Assembly: GCA_017416665.1 (NCBI GenBank)
Contig: JAFQBO010000060.1
Coordinates: 1-5,392 of the forward strand
Length of the DNA stretch: 5,392 nt
Source of the DNA: Oscillospiraceae bacterium
GTDB lineage: Bacteria > Bacillota > Clostridia > Oscillospirales > Ruminococcaceae
Direction: 5' to 3'
Part shown: positions 1-5,121 of the stretch, piece by piece
Numbering within the stretch: the stretch's first letter is position 1
Layout: each line of letters opens with the position of its first letter
The notes under the pieces: model-generated
Told to the model about the DNA's origin: nothing
The model's database searches: none
The model's input: the letters and a program-made list of their open reading frames with translations, nothing else
Translations under genes and position numbers: made by a program

Positions 1-2
1 AC

Positions 3-308
3 TATCATGGTTTTGTATCTGGTCTTTTGTCAGGATTCAAGGGCTATCGTACCGAGTCCAATCGTGAGAACGGCATCGGCAGAACGGATATAACTTTGCT
101 TGAACAAAGACGTCATAAACTTGCTGTTATTATTGAAATCAAGGTTGCTGATGAGTTTTCACAGCTGGAACAGAAATGTGACGAAGCCTTACAGCAGATT
201 GAGGATAAGCAGTATGATATGCCGTTAAAAAAAGACTGTTATCAGAAGATTATCAAGTATGGGGTAGCTTTTAATAAAAAATCCTGTATGATTAAAATGA
301 TTCAATAA
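3..308 (+). CDS. AAA-ATPase-like / PDDEXK_9 protein, C-terminal part (5' end outside window)
   Basis: The reading frame is open from base 3 (YHGFVSGLL...) to a TAA at 306-308, giving the last 101 residues of a longer protein. The visible part matches the C-terminal PD-(D/E)XK-like domain (PDDEXK_9, formerly DUF1703) that usually follows an AAA-ATPase-like domain in a protein of about 500-600 residues. Numbering from the first visible codon, the nuclease signature is GRTD (D29), the EIK strand (E45, K47) and a Gln-rich helix ending in KQY (Q64/Q65, Y71). The ending YGVAFNKKSC is also typical of the family. Homologues are abundant and multicopy in gut Clostridia and Bacteroidetes. Their activity is unproven, though the nuclease residues look intact here. 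The ATPase part lies upstream of the window. The TTG at 27 is an internal codon, not a start. The gene is followed closely by the small gene at 322. Confidence 0.85.
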   Translation, partial: YHGFVSGLLSGFKGYRTESNRENGIGRTDITLLEQRRHKLAVIIEIKVADEFSQLEQKCDEALQQIEDKQYDMPLKKDCYQKIIKYGVAFNKKSCMIKMIQ

Positions 309-312
309 GGTG
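307..312 (+). promoter_or_regulatory. Shine-Dalgarno site that sets the start at 322
   Basis: AAGGTG lies 9 nt before the ATG at 322 and overlaps the TAA stop of the upstream gene. An in-frame GTG at 310 falls inside this site, so it cannot use it as a ribosome binding site. The ATG at 322 is therefore preferred. The overlap also suggests that the two genes are translated from one message. Confidence 0.6.
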
Positions 313-321
313 ATTTTATAT

Positions 322-756
322 ATGAAGTACACAAGTAATGAAATAGAAGACATATCCGAACGTTTAGATGTACCTATAAGACTGCTCGAAAAAGAACAAT
401 ATGACTTTCTCAAAACTTCAATTTATGACAAATATATTGACCCCGATTTAATGGGCGTGTTTTTATGGGAACGTTTTAAAAACGAAATGACAAGTGATGT
501 TTGTGATGCTGACGCATGGTTGTCCATAGGCAAACTTGTTGAAGAAAAACAATGTATACTCATCATTTTTGATGAACAAACAGCTTTTGAGTTTCAAACT
601 CCTGATGATATGATAAATGTTATATCAGAAACATATTTACTTGATGATTTTTATGTAACAAACTACACATGTTCTTACTTGATATGCAACAATCATCATG
701 ATTATTTAAGTTGCTGTGGAAGTGCGAAAGAAAAATTATTGCAGATTTTCAAATGA
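322..756 (+). CDS. Small uncharacterised protein, DUF6756-like / immunity-like (tentative)
   Basis: This is a 144-residue acidic protein with no signal peptide or membrane segment, so it is probably cytosolic. ATG 322 is chosen over an in-frame GTG at 310 because AAGGTG sits 9 nt upstream of it. The outline is an N-terminal helical part (residues 1-35), a W/R-rich segment around FLWERF (47-52), an alpha/beta core with a hydrophobic strand (78-83), and a conserved-looking end: YVTNYTCSYLICNNHHDYL (111-129), then CCGSAKE. The SYLIC-x-NHHD-x-L-x-x-CG pattern recalls DUF6756 and related small proteins often found beside polymorphic toxins as immunity proteins. That family call is from memory and unverified. 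The gene starts 13 bp after the PDDEXK_9 gene and is followed by a strong terminator, so the two are probably co-transcribed. Whether it neutralises or assists that protein cannot be told from sequence. Confidence 0.7.
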   Translation: MKYTSNEIEDISERLDVPIRLLEKEQYDFLKTSIYDKYIDPDLMGVFLWERFKNEMTSDVCDADAWLSIGKLVEEKQCILIIFDEQTAFEFQTPDDMINVISETYLLDDFYVTNYTCSYLICNNHHDYLSCCGSAKEKLLQIFK

Positions 757-844
757 ATAAACTAAATAGATAGTAGAAATGTTGTAGAGCCAATCTCAAA
801 ATCTATGTAAACATAAAATAATGCAAATAAAGAAATATATTACG

Positions 845-881
845 AGACCGATTGCTTTTGCAATCGGTCTTATCTGTTTTT
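845..881 (+). terminator. Intrinsic terminator of the left operon
   Basis: An 11-bp perfect stem (AGACCGATTGC at 845-855 with GCAATCGGTCT at 860-870) encloses a TTTT loop. It is followed by TATCTGTTTTT, with a run of five T at 877-881. It lies 89 nt after the stop of the 322-756 gene and faces the + strand. The minus-strand side has only a patchy T-rich tail, so two-way function is possible but weaker. Confidence 0.88.
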
Positions 882-893
882 CAAGGCGAAATT

Positions 894-914
894 TGTTAGC
901 TACCTGTTAGCTAC
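894..914 (+). repeat. Tandem direct repeat pair 1 (TGTTAGCTAC x2, 11-bp period)
   Basis: TGTTAGCTAC occurs at 894-903 and again at 905-914 with a one-base spacer, giving an 11-bp period of about one helical turn. The same paired arrangement returns at 1051-1071. Each unit contains the palindrome TAGCTA. Short direct repeats phased by about 11 bp are typical of sites bound cooperatively by a protein, for example the arm-type sites of tyrosine recombinases. The repeats are seen directly; the binding role is inference. Confidence 0.75.
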
Positions 915-940
915 CGCCCTCTCCCACAGGTAACCGGCAT

Positions 941-969
941 AAAAAAATCCCGAAACGACTCAGTTTCGG
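941..969 (-). terminator. Intrinsic terminator for the leftward genes
   Basis: Read on the minus strand, CCGAAAC (969-963) pairs with GTTTCGG (956-950) around a 6-nt loop. It is followed by GA and then seven T (947-941). It lies about 190 nt beyond the stop of the VOC gene and faces the right way to end that transcript. The + strand side is followed only by AATTT, so it is mainly one-way. Confidence 0.82.
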
Positions 970-1050
970 AATTTAAACAGATATATGACTTGTAAGAAAT
1001 TATTCTTTGATAATTCCTAAATGCGTATCTGCGTGGGTTGAGGGGCTTTT

Positions 1051-1071
1051 TGTTAGCTATATGTTAGCTAC
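1051..1071 (+). repeat. Tandem direct repeat pair 2 (TGTTAGCTAT / TGTTAGCTAC, 11-bp period)
   Basis: TGTTAGCTAT at 1051-1060 and TGTTAGCTAC at 1062-1071 repeat with the same 11-bp period and orientation as the pair at 894-914, 157 bp away. Only one base of the four 10-mers differs. The sequence between the two pairs is not itself duplicated. The conserved spacing and orientation argue against chance and suggest a protein-binding site, possibly a leftover attachment region. Confidence 0.75.
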
Positions 1072-1157
1072 GCATAAAAAGTCACTGCTTTTATAAAGCT
1101 GTACCCGAAGATTTTCCGAATACGGCTATACATATTGAACTGTTTGACAAATTATAA
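1068..1157 (+). pseudogene. Possible coding remnant (29 codons, no start)
   Basis: A frame opens after a stop at 1065-1067 and runs to TAA at 1155-1157. Its last part, AVPEDFPNTAIHIELFDKL, reads like a natural protein C-terminus rather than random AT-rich sequence. There is no start codon with a ribosome binding site, and the frame begins inside the second repeat pair, so it could be the truncated 3' end of a gene lost by rearrangement. The family is not recognised. The stretch is short enough that chance cannot be excluded. Confidence 0.22.
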
Positions 1158-1616
1158 TTATCGCATACAAGCATTTACGAATTTCATTGGAACATCCATT
1201 CTTTCTGCCACTTGTTCCGATGTCATACCACTATCCAAGAAGCGTTTACAAACTACTTTTATGTTTTCGCCAATTTCAATAATATGTTTATCAGGGTCAT
1301 AAATTCTAACTACCCGCTGTCCCCATGAATGTTCCTTGATAGGATGGACATATTCCACCTCACACTTTTTAAGGTGCTCAGCAAACTTTTCAAAATTATC
1401 TTCTTCAAAATAAACTTCTGAATTATTGCTGCCAAATAAGATACTGCTTGTACCAATAAACTCCTCCCAGGTTTCAAGTGTCTGTAGTACCAAACCACCT
1501 GTCAAAGTCTTATTTGCACCAAAATCCATAATTACATGAAGACCCAGTACTTTTCTATAAAACGCTACTGACTTGTCAATATCAGTTACCACCAGAATAT
1601 AATTTTTTATTTCCAT
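1158..1616 (-). CDS. VOC-fold (glyoxalase/bleomycin-resistance) protein with helix-turn-helix-like tail
   Basis: This 152-residue protein is of the vicinal oxygen chelate superfamily. The first beta-alpha-beta-beta-beta module spans about 4-62 (YILVVTDIDKSVAFYRKVLG is the classic opening). The second spans about 66-118 (VYFEEDNFEKFAEHLK, then RIYDPDKHIIEIGE), with E114 at the usual last metal-ligand position. The first module lacks an obvious His or Glu at its usual metal site, so catalysis is uncertain; it may bind or sequester a small molecule. Residues about 122-152 (RFLDSGMTSEQVAERMDVP...) go beyond the VOC fold and look like a short helix-turn-helix. GAGG lies 8 nt before the ATG. The gene starts 31 bp after the XRE/zinc-ribbon gene and is probably co-transcribed with it, ending at the terminator at 941-969. 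The substrate is unknown. Confidence 0.85.
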   Translation of the reverse strand: MEIKNYILVVTDIDKSVAFYRKVLGLHVIMDFGANKTLTGGLVLQTLETWEEFIGTSSILFGSNNSEVYFEEDNFEKFAEHLKKCEVEYVHPIKEHSWGQRVVRIYDPDKHIIEIGENIKVVCKRFLDSGMTSEQVAERMDVPMKFVNACMR

Positions 1617-1647
1617 CTATTATGCCTCGCTCAATGTTATATTGATT

Positions 1648-2412
1648 TTACCTCTTTTTATAGAGAATAATTTCAGGATTTTCACCATTTGCTTCATAAG
1701 TACAGATAAGAATAAAGTCCATATTGGCAGCGATACCAAAGCATCTGTTTCCGCCAAATTCACATTCAAGCTGATTGCCGAGATATGTATCATTATCGTC
1801 CAGATACTTTACAGTTCTGCCGTTTGGTAGTCTGTATTCAAGATTAATGTAACTGCCCACAAGTGCGTTAAGCTTTTCAAGCTTCGGCATACCCTCAATA
1901 TTCAGAGCATTGATTTCCGAAACAAGAGTTTTTTTGAATTCCTCAAAAGCTTTGTTGCCGCCAAGTTGTTCATATTGTTTCCAATAATCGAGTTTCGGAA
2001 GTACTTCCTTAAGATATGAACGTACCTCTTCTTCAGAATGTTCCTCATTGACCATATTCTTCACGCATACGTCAATCAGATCGTCCATATCACTGTACAT
2101 GTATTCCCCGTCCGCATAACACCATTTACAGTAATGCTCATTGAATACGCCGTCTTTTTCACGGCTTGTAACAGCATCCTCAAGAGGCATTCCGCAGCAC
2201 TGACAGATAAGCTGTCTTGGCGAGCCGAGGAGCGTATTGATTGAAACATCGAACAGCTTTGAGAGAAGTTTGAGTGTTTCTGTGTTCGGGACAGTTTCAC
2301 CGTTTTCCCAGCGTGATACTGCCTGACGTGTTACAAAAATCTTCTCTGCAAGATCATCCTGTGATAATCCGTTTTTCGTTCTGAGTTCAAATATAATTTC
2401 TTTAGTTTCCAT
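1648..2412 (-). CDS. XRE-family transcriptional regulator with zinc ribbon and C-terminal domain
   Basis: This 254-residue, three-part protein is probably a cytosolic DNA-binding regulator. Residues 5-61 form a Cro/C1-type helix-turn-helix (LRTKNGLSQDDLAEKIFVTRQAVSRWENG). Residues 70-100 form a zinc ribbon with CxxCGMPL (C70, C73) and CKWC (C95, C98), as in the 'putative zinc ribbon' family PF12674. A helical segment follows (about 105-165). The last 75 or so residues are beta-rich (SYINLEYRLPNGRTVKYLD...) and not recognised; they may be a sensing domain. The ATG at 2412 is supported by GAGGTGA 6 nt upstream. The gene has its own promoter (2432-2460) and leads into the VOC gene 31 bp downstream, so it may regulate that gene or itself. 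The ligand and target are unknown. Confidence 0.88.
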   Translation of the reverse strand: METKEIIFELRTKNGLSQDDLAEKIFVTRQAVSRWENGETVPNTETLKLLSKLFDVSINTLLGSPRQLICQCCGMPLEDAVTSREKDGVFNEHYCKWCYADGEYMYSDMDDLIDVCVKNMVNEEHSEEEVRSYLKEVLPKLDYWKQYEQLGGNKAFEEFKKTLVSEINALNIEGMPKLEKLNALVGSYINLEYRLPNGRTVKYLDDNDTYLGNQLECEFGGNRCFGIAANMDFILICTYEANGENPEIILYKKR

Positions 2413-2418
2413 TGTTTA

Positions 2419-2425
2419 TCACCTC
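2419..2425 (-). promoter_or_regulatory. Ribosome binding site at the extreme 5' end of the regulator message
   Basis: GAGGTGA on the minus strand (2425-2419) lies 6 nt before the ATG at 2412. The promoter's -10 box ends at 2432, so transcription should begin near 2425. The leader would then be only about 13 nt, with the Shine-Dalgarno sequence at its very start. This leaves little room for leader-based control. Confidence 0.6.
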
Positions 2426-2431
2426 ACTGTT

Positions 2432-2460
2432 ATTATAACATACAGCCGGTTTTCAATCAA
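2432..2460 (-). promoter_or_regulatory. Sigma-A promoter of the XRE regulator gene
   Basis: On the minus strand, TTGATT (2460-2455) and a perfect TATAAT (2437-2432) are separated by exactly 17 bp. The -35 box overlaps the last codon and stop codon of the upstream gene, whose stop is at 2453-2455. The regulator can therefore be transcribed independently of the Rpn pair, although no terminator separates them and read-through is likely. Confidence 0.72.
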
Positions 2461-3460
2461 GCAACTCGCTGTTGCTGTCAACAGAAGCAATCACCCTGTA
2501 TTTTCTTTTAATACCTTTATTTTCTGTCACAAGAATACGCGCCTTAAATTCCATACTGTCACTCATATGTGCAAAAGGTTCTTCCTTATACACACTCACA
2601 ACAGATTTACTGTTTTTATATTTTTCGGCTTCTGAAAGGGCAGTCTGGTAAATACGGTTATACTCCCCTGTTTTATCTCCATAATCCCTGTCGGGATATA
2701 CAGAAGCCGCTGTCTTTATTTTTCCAATTATCAGATTTACAATTTCACTGTGCATTGGTTTTGTCAGCAGCTTTGCAATTACCTTTTCAGTACGGCTGTT
2801 TATACCACGCTTTTTTATGTATTTATACAAGGCTTCGTCCCCTGCTTCAAGAGTAAGCCTCATAAAAATTTCAGCCGACCTTTCTGTTGTAAACTCAACA
2901 TAGTCACTGTCGCTCATATACTTTTCGGGTACGCTGTTAAAGTATCTTAAAGACTTGAATCCCGCAAGCTCCGCAAGTTCAGTTTCCTGCTCAGTGCAGT
3001 AGTCCGGAAGACATCTGTACTTGTCATTTATTATCCCAAGCCAGTAGTCAATAAGCCTTAAATCATAGTATCCTTGAGTCCAGAAATGTCCTGTATTTCC
3101 ATAGTTGTAGGGATATGCCGAAATTCTTACATCTGTAAAAGTCACTGTGAAAACATTTTCATCACCCTGATGAAAGACAAGCAGAAATCTGTCACCGTAT
3201 TTTTCAACCGAAGCGTCTGTATAACCATCGTAAACGGTAATACATTCACCCTTTATTTCAGAATCTGTAAATTCAAGAAAACTTTCAATACAGTCGTTGG
3301 CAAGATATATGATTTTAAAATTTCTTTCATCTGTAATGAATTCTATGCACTGTTCCTCAATAAGACCTGCAAGCTTTAAAAGTTCCAAAGGCATATCCTC
3401 TGTAAGACCAGGAAGATATTCGTTATATTTTTGTATGTTATCCATCTGACAGTATCTCAT
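2453..3460 (-). CDS. Uncharacterised 335-residue protein, possibly DUF3878 family
   Basis: The product has no signal peptide or membrane segment and looks like a soluble, aromatic-rich acidic protein. Residues about 25-150 form a probable beta-rich domain (IEFITDERNFKIIYL, then RFLLVFHQGDENVFTVTFTDV and HFWTQGYYDLRLIDYWLG). Residues about 155-250 are mostly helical. The last 40 or so residues form beta strands (MEFKARILVTEN, KRKYRVIASVDS). It resembles proteins annotated DUF3878 in Ruminococcus-like genomes; this is recalled, not checked, and no function is known. Translation could begin at ATG 3460 (23-nt overlap with the Rpn gene) or at ATG 3445, residue 6, where ATGGATAA contains both start and upstream stop. 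Neither has a strong ribosome binding site, which suggests translational coupling to the Rpn gene. It shares the Rpn promoter. Confidence 0.8.
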   Translation of the reverse strand: MRYCQMDNIQKYNEYLPGLTEDMPLELLKLAGLIEEQCIEFITDERNFKIIYLANDCIESFLEFTDSEIKGECITVYDGYTDASVEKYGDRFLLVFHQGDENVFTVTFTDVRISAYPYNYGNTGHFWTQGYYDLRLIDYWLGIINDKYRCLPDYCTEQETELAELAGFKSLRYFNSVPEKYMSDSDYVEFTTERSAEIFMRLTLEAGDEALYKYIKKRGINSRTEKVIAKLLTKPMHSEIVNLIIGKIKTAASVYPDRDYGDKTGEYNRIYQTALSEAEKYKNSKSVVSVYKEEPFAHMSDSMEFKARILVTENKGIKRKYRVIASVDSNSELLD

Positions 3461-4256
3461 TAATCTCTTCGTCTGACATACCGCGTGCCTTCAGTTTTTC
3501 TACTACACTTGCTATGCCTTCTGCTCTGCCTTCTGCTATACCCTCTGCTCTTGCGGAATTAATCGCATTCGCTTCATCACGGATAGCCTTTTCACGGGTA
3601 AAAGCAAGCTGACGCATTTTTTCATCAGCATTGAGTTCCCTTAAAATTACTATTGCTTCCCTGATTTCCTTAACACCGGTATTTTCAAGCATTTCAAGTT
3701 CCTCCTCCGTTTCAGCATTTACAAGCTGAAGCCACAGCTTCATCATATTATTTTTATCAGGATTTTTCCCAAGCTTTTTCAATTCAAAGAAATGTATTGC
3801 AAAAGTGTCAGTCAATACTTCATGACGTTCTTTTTCCATAACCTTAAAATGTGAATGAAAACTTTCACAGTCAAAAAGATTGAAATTTACAATATTGATA
3901 CATATTGTATCACGCAGTTTTCCGTAATCATCCGATTCCTTCAATTCGTCACTGTATACCCTTGACCAGTAATACAGTGTTCGTTCACGGAAATTATTAT
4001 GATTGTTAAGCTGCATTTCAATATTTACAATTTTATCATCCACCTGCATTTTAAGGTCGAGTCTGCAGAATTTCCCAAAATGATAATCGGGTACAAGCTC
4101 CACATTTTCCATAATTATTTTCTTTATTGAACCTCTTGGTATTTCAAGAATACCTGAAAGAAAATTTGCTATCACCGATTCGTTCTTTGCATCTCCGAAC
4201 ATCTGCTTAAAGATTATATCCAGCTTGAGCTTTATTATACGTCTTTCATCTGCCAT
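3438..4256 (-). CDS. Rpn-family PD-(D/E)XK nuclease / putative transposase
   Basis: This 272-residue protein belongs to the 'Rpn family recombination-promoting nuclease/putative transposase' group (PDDEXK_2, PF12784). The N-terminal motif KLDIIFKQMFGDAKNESV (11-28) is the family hallmark. The catalytic core is RLDLK (D67) followed by NIEMQ (E80, Q82), an intact D...ExQ set. Residues 83-160 complete the nuclease fold (ERTLYYWSRVYSDELK). The tail (about 220-272) has the usual charged linker, an 8-residue repeat RAEGIAEG/RAEGIASV (236-251) and the ending LKARGMSDEEINEILSDG. Related E. coli Rpn proteins are DNA endonucleases that stimulate recA-independent recombination; activity of this one is inferred. 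The length is normal for the family. The gene heads a unit with the overlapping downstream gene and has a strong promoter at 4280-4308. Its ribosome binding site is mediocre (AAAGGG, 10 nt before ATG). Confidence 0.9.
   Translation of the reverse strand: MADERRIIKLKLDIIFKQMFGDAKNESVIANFLSGILEIPRGSIKKIIMENVELVPDYHFGKFCRLDLKMQVDDKIVNIEMQLNNHNNFRERTLYYWSRVYSDELKESDDYGKLRDTICINIVNFNLFDCESFHSHFKVMEKERHEVLTDTFAIHFFELKKLGKNPDKNNMMKLWLQLVNAETEEELEMLENTGVKEIREAIVILRELNADEKMRQLAFTREKAIRDEANAINSARAEGIAEGRAEGIASVVEKLKARGMSDEEINEILSDG
3504..3551 (-). repeat. Two-copy 24-bp in-frame repeat in the Rpn tail
   Basis: Two 24-bp units encode RAEGIAEG and RAEGIASV (residues 236-251). A nested 'AEG' motif occurs three times. 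Such AEG-type repeats vary in copy number among Rpn-family proteins and probably form a flexible helical linker. Being in frame, copy changes would alter the linker length without breaking the gene. Confidence 0.7.
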
Positions 4257-4279
4257 TTAAAACACGCCCTTTTTCTTTT

Positions 4280-4308
4280 ATTATATCACACAGAGTACAA
4301 TAAATCAA
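4280..4308 (-). promoter_or_regulatory. Sigma-A promoter of the Rpn transcription unit
   Basis: On the minus strand, TTGATT (4308-4303) is followed after 17 bp by TATAAT (4285-4280), which is preceded by TGA and so also gives an extended -10. Both hexamers and the spacer length are the same as in the promoter at 2432-2460. The predicted start is near 4273, about 17 nt before the Rpn ATG. Confidence 0.72.
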
Positions 4309-4361
4309 GAATTTTAATAGCAGACAGTTTACATATTTCCTCTGAGAAATCATCTCTCTGA

Positions 4362-4390
4362 TTGACGTATAAAATGTTTTATGATACAAT
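4362..4390 (+). promoter_or_regulatory. Sigma-A promoter of the transglutaminase-like gene
   Basis: TTGACG (4362-4367), a 17-bp spacer and TACAAT (4385-4390) preceded by TGA (extended -10) form a strong promoter. GGAG at 4407-4410 sits 7 nt before the ATG at 4418. It diverges from the Rpn promoter, with about 53 bp between the two -35 boxes; no clear operator was found there beyond a small GAGA/TCTC inverted repeat near 4344-4356. Confidence 0.75.
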
Positions 4391-4417
4391 AATAAAAAAA
4401 CGTAAAGGAGATTTCTT

Positions 4418-5032
4418 ATGACTGCAACACCATATTCAGACAACATAAACGATTACTTAAAATGTGATAATATCATCGATTTTCACAATGAGGCTATAAG
4501 CGAGCTTGCCGAAAAGCTGTATAAACAGGCAACTGATGAAACCGACTTTATCAGACTTGCTTATGAATATGTCCGTGACAATATTCCCCACTCTGCCGAC
4601 ATAAATGCAGATACCGTTCCATGCTCTGCATCAGAGGTTTTAAAAGACGGTCACGGTATATGCTTTGCACAGTCACACCTTCTTGCCGCAATTCTTCGTG
4701 CAAAAGATATTCCCTGTGGATTCTGTTATCAAAAGCTTATTTTAGATGATGAAACTGCACCGATACTTGTATATCATGGTCTTAACGGAGTGTATGTAAA
4801 TCAGTATAAAAAATGGATTCGCCTTGACACAAGGGGTGATGCTGAATTTTCCATTGAAACCGAAAAGCTTACATATACTGTCCGTACCGAAAAGGGTGAG
4901 CAGGACTGTTTTACCGTATACCCTGCTCCTGATAAAAATGTAATAGCAAAAATGACCATCAACAGAACACGCACACAAATGTATGAAAATCCTCCGACGG
5001 AACTTGCGTATACAAACACAGCACCGCTTTGA
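4418..5032 (+). CDS. Transglutaminase-like (papain-fold) domain protein
   Basis: This 204-residue protein belongs to the transglutaminase-like superfamily (PF01841), whose bacterial members are mostly cysteine peptidases or amidases. The core spans about 43-140: RLAYEYVRDNIPHS (46-59), then DGHGICFAQSHLLAAILRA (77-95) with the nucleophile C82, H120 in VYHGLNGVYV, and D137 in WIRLDTRG. The Cys-His-Asp triad is thus complete. No signal peptide or membrane segment is visible, so it is probably cytosolic; the substrate is unknown. The C-terminal 65 residues are a family-typical extension without a recognised domain. The ATG at 4418 has AAAGGAG 7 nt upstream and a strong promoter. It appears monocistronic, because its terminator overlaps the stop codon. 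It is convergent with the ADP-ribosylglycohydrolase gene at the right edge. Confidence 0.9.
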   Translation: MTATPYSDNINDYLKCDNIIDFHNEAISELAEKLYKQATDETDFIRLAYEYVRDNIPHSADINADTVPCSASEVLKDGHGICFAQSHLLAAILRAKDIPCGFCYQKLILDDETAPILVYHGLNGVYVNQYKKWIRLDTRGDAEFSIETEKLTYTVRTEKGEQDCFTVYPAPDKNVIAKMTINRTRTQMYENPPTELAYTNTAPL

Positions 5033-5053
5033 TTTGCGGTGCTGTTTTGTTTT
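5018..5053 (+). terminator. Intrinsic terminator overlapping the end of the transglutaminase-like gene
   Basis: A 10-bp perfect stem (ACAGCACCGC at 5018-5027 with GCGGTGCTGT at 5036-5045) has an 8-nt loop that contains the TGA stop codon (5030-5032). It is followed by TTTGTTTT. The 5' arm encodes the last residues of the protein. On the minus strand the hairpin is followed by GTTTGT, so it may also weakly terminate the convergent gene. Confidence 0.88.
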
Positions 5054-5121
5054 ATAAATTCAGATAATTCGGTATCTGCCATATCCAATCTGGAACACTA
5101 ACTTCTCTTATATTTGTATTT

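Larger units (their letters stand above)
757..1157. other. 401-bp intergenic region with two opposed terminators and paired repeats
   Basis: No complete gene is visible on either strand. From left to right the region holds an AT-rich spacer (757-844), the + strand terminator of the left operon (845-881), the first repeat pair (894-914), a terminator for the leftward minus-strand genes (941-969), the second repeat pair (1051-1071) and a short open stretch ending at 1157. The layout is compatible with a scar or end of a mobile element between two unrelated transcription units. No integrase, transposase or tRNA was found to confirm this. Confidence 0.6.

Noticed and set aside
27..308. A separate 93-residue gene starting at TTG 27
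   Set aside because: The frame is open to the left edge and the preceding residues (YHGFVSGLL) belong to the same PDDEXK_9 domain, so this is the end of a longer gene.
310..324. GTG at 310 as start of the small gene
   Set aside because: It overlaps the Shine-Dalgarno sequence that properly serves the ATG at 322.
757..1157. CRISPR array or tRNA attachment site in the gap
   Set aside because: The repeats are too short and closely spaced for CRISPR, and no tRNA-like cloverleaf could be seen.
1143..1171. TTGACA-N17-TACAAG on the + strand, a possible antisense promoter into the VOC gene
   Set aside because: The -10 box is poor and nothing on the + strand downstream would be served, so it was kept only as a note.
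2569..3379. Several + strand frames of 66-101 residues
   Set aside because: They are antisense to the 335-residue gene, Cys/Phe-rich as expected for shadow frames, and have no ribosome binding sites.
4246..4446. Minus-strand frame across the divergent promoter region
   Set aside because: It covers both promoters and the ribosome binding site of the gene at 4418, has low-complexity content and lacks a start signal.
5061..5078. Small inverted repeat CAGATA/TATCTG between the convergent genes
   Set aside because: The stem is only 6 AT-rich base pairs with no T-run on either side, so it is not a convincing terminator or operator.
4801..5088. Minus-strand frame with a protein-like beginning (MDMADTELSEFIKQNS)
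   Set aside because: Most of it is antisense to the transglutaminase-like gene and runs through its terminator. It has no ribosome binding site and no recognisable family.
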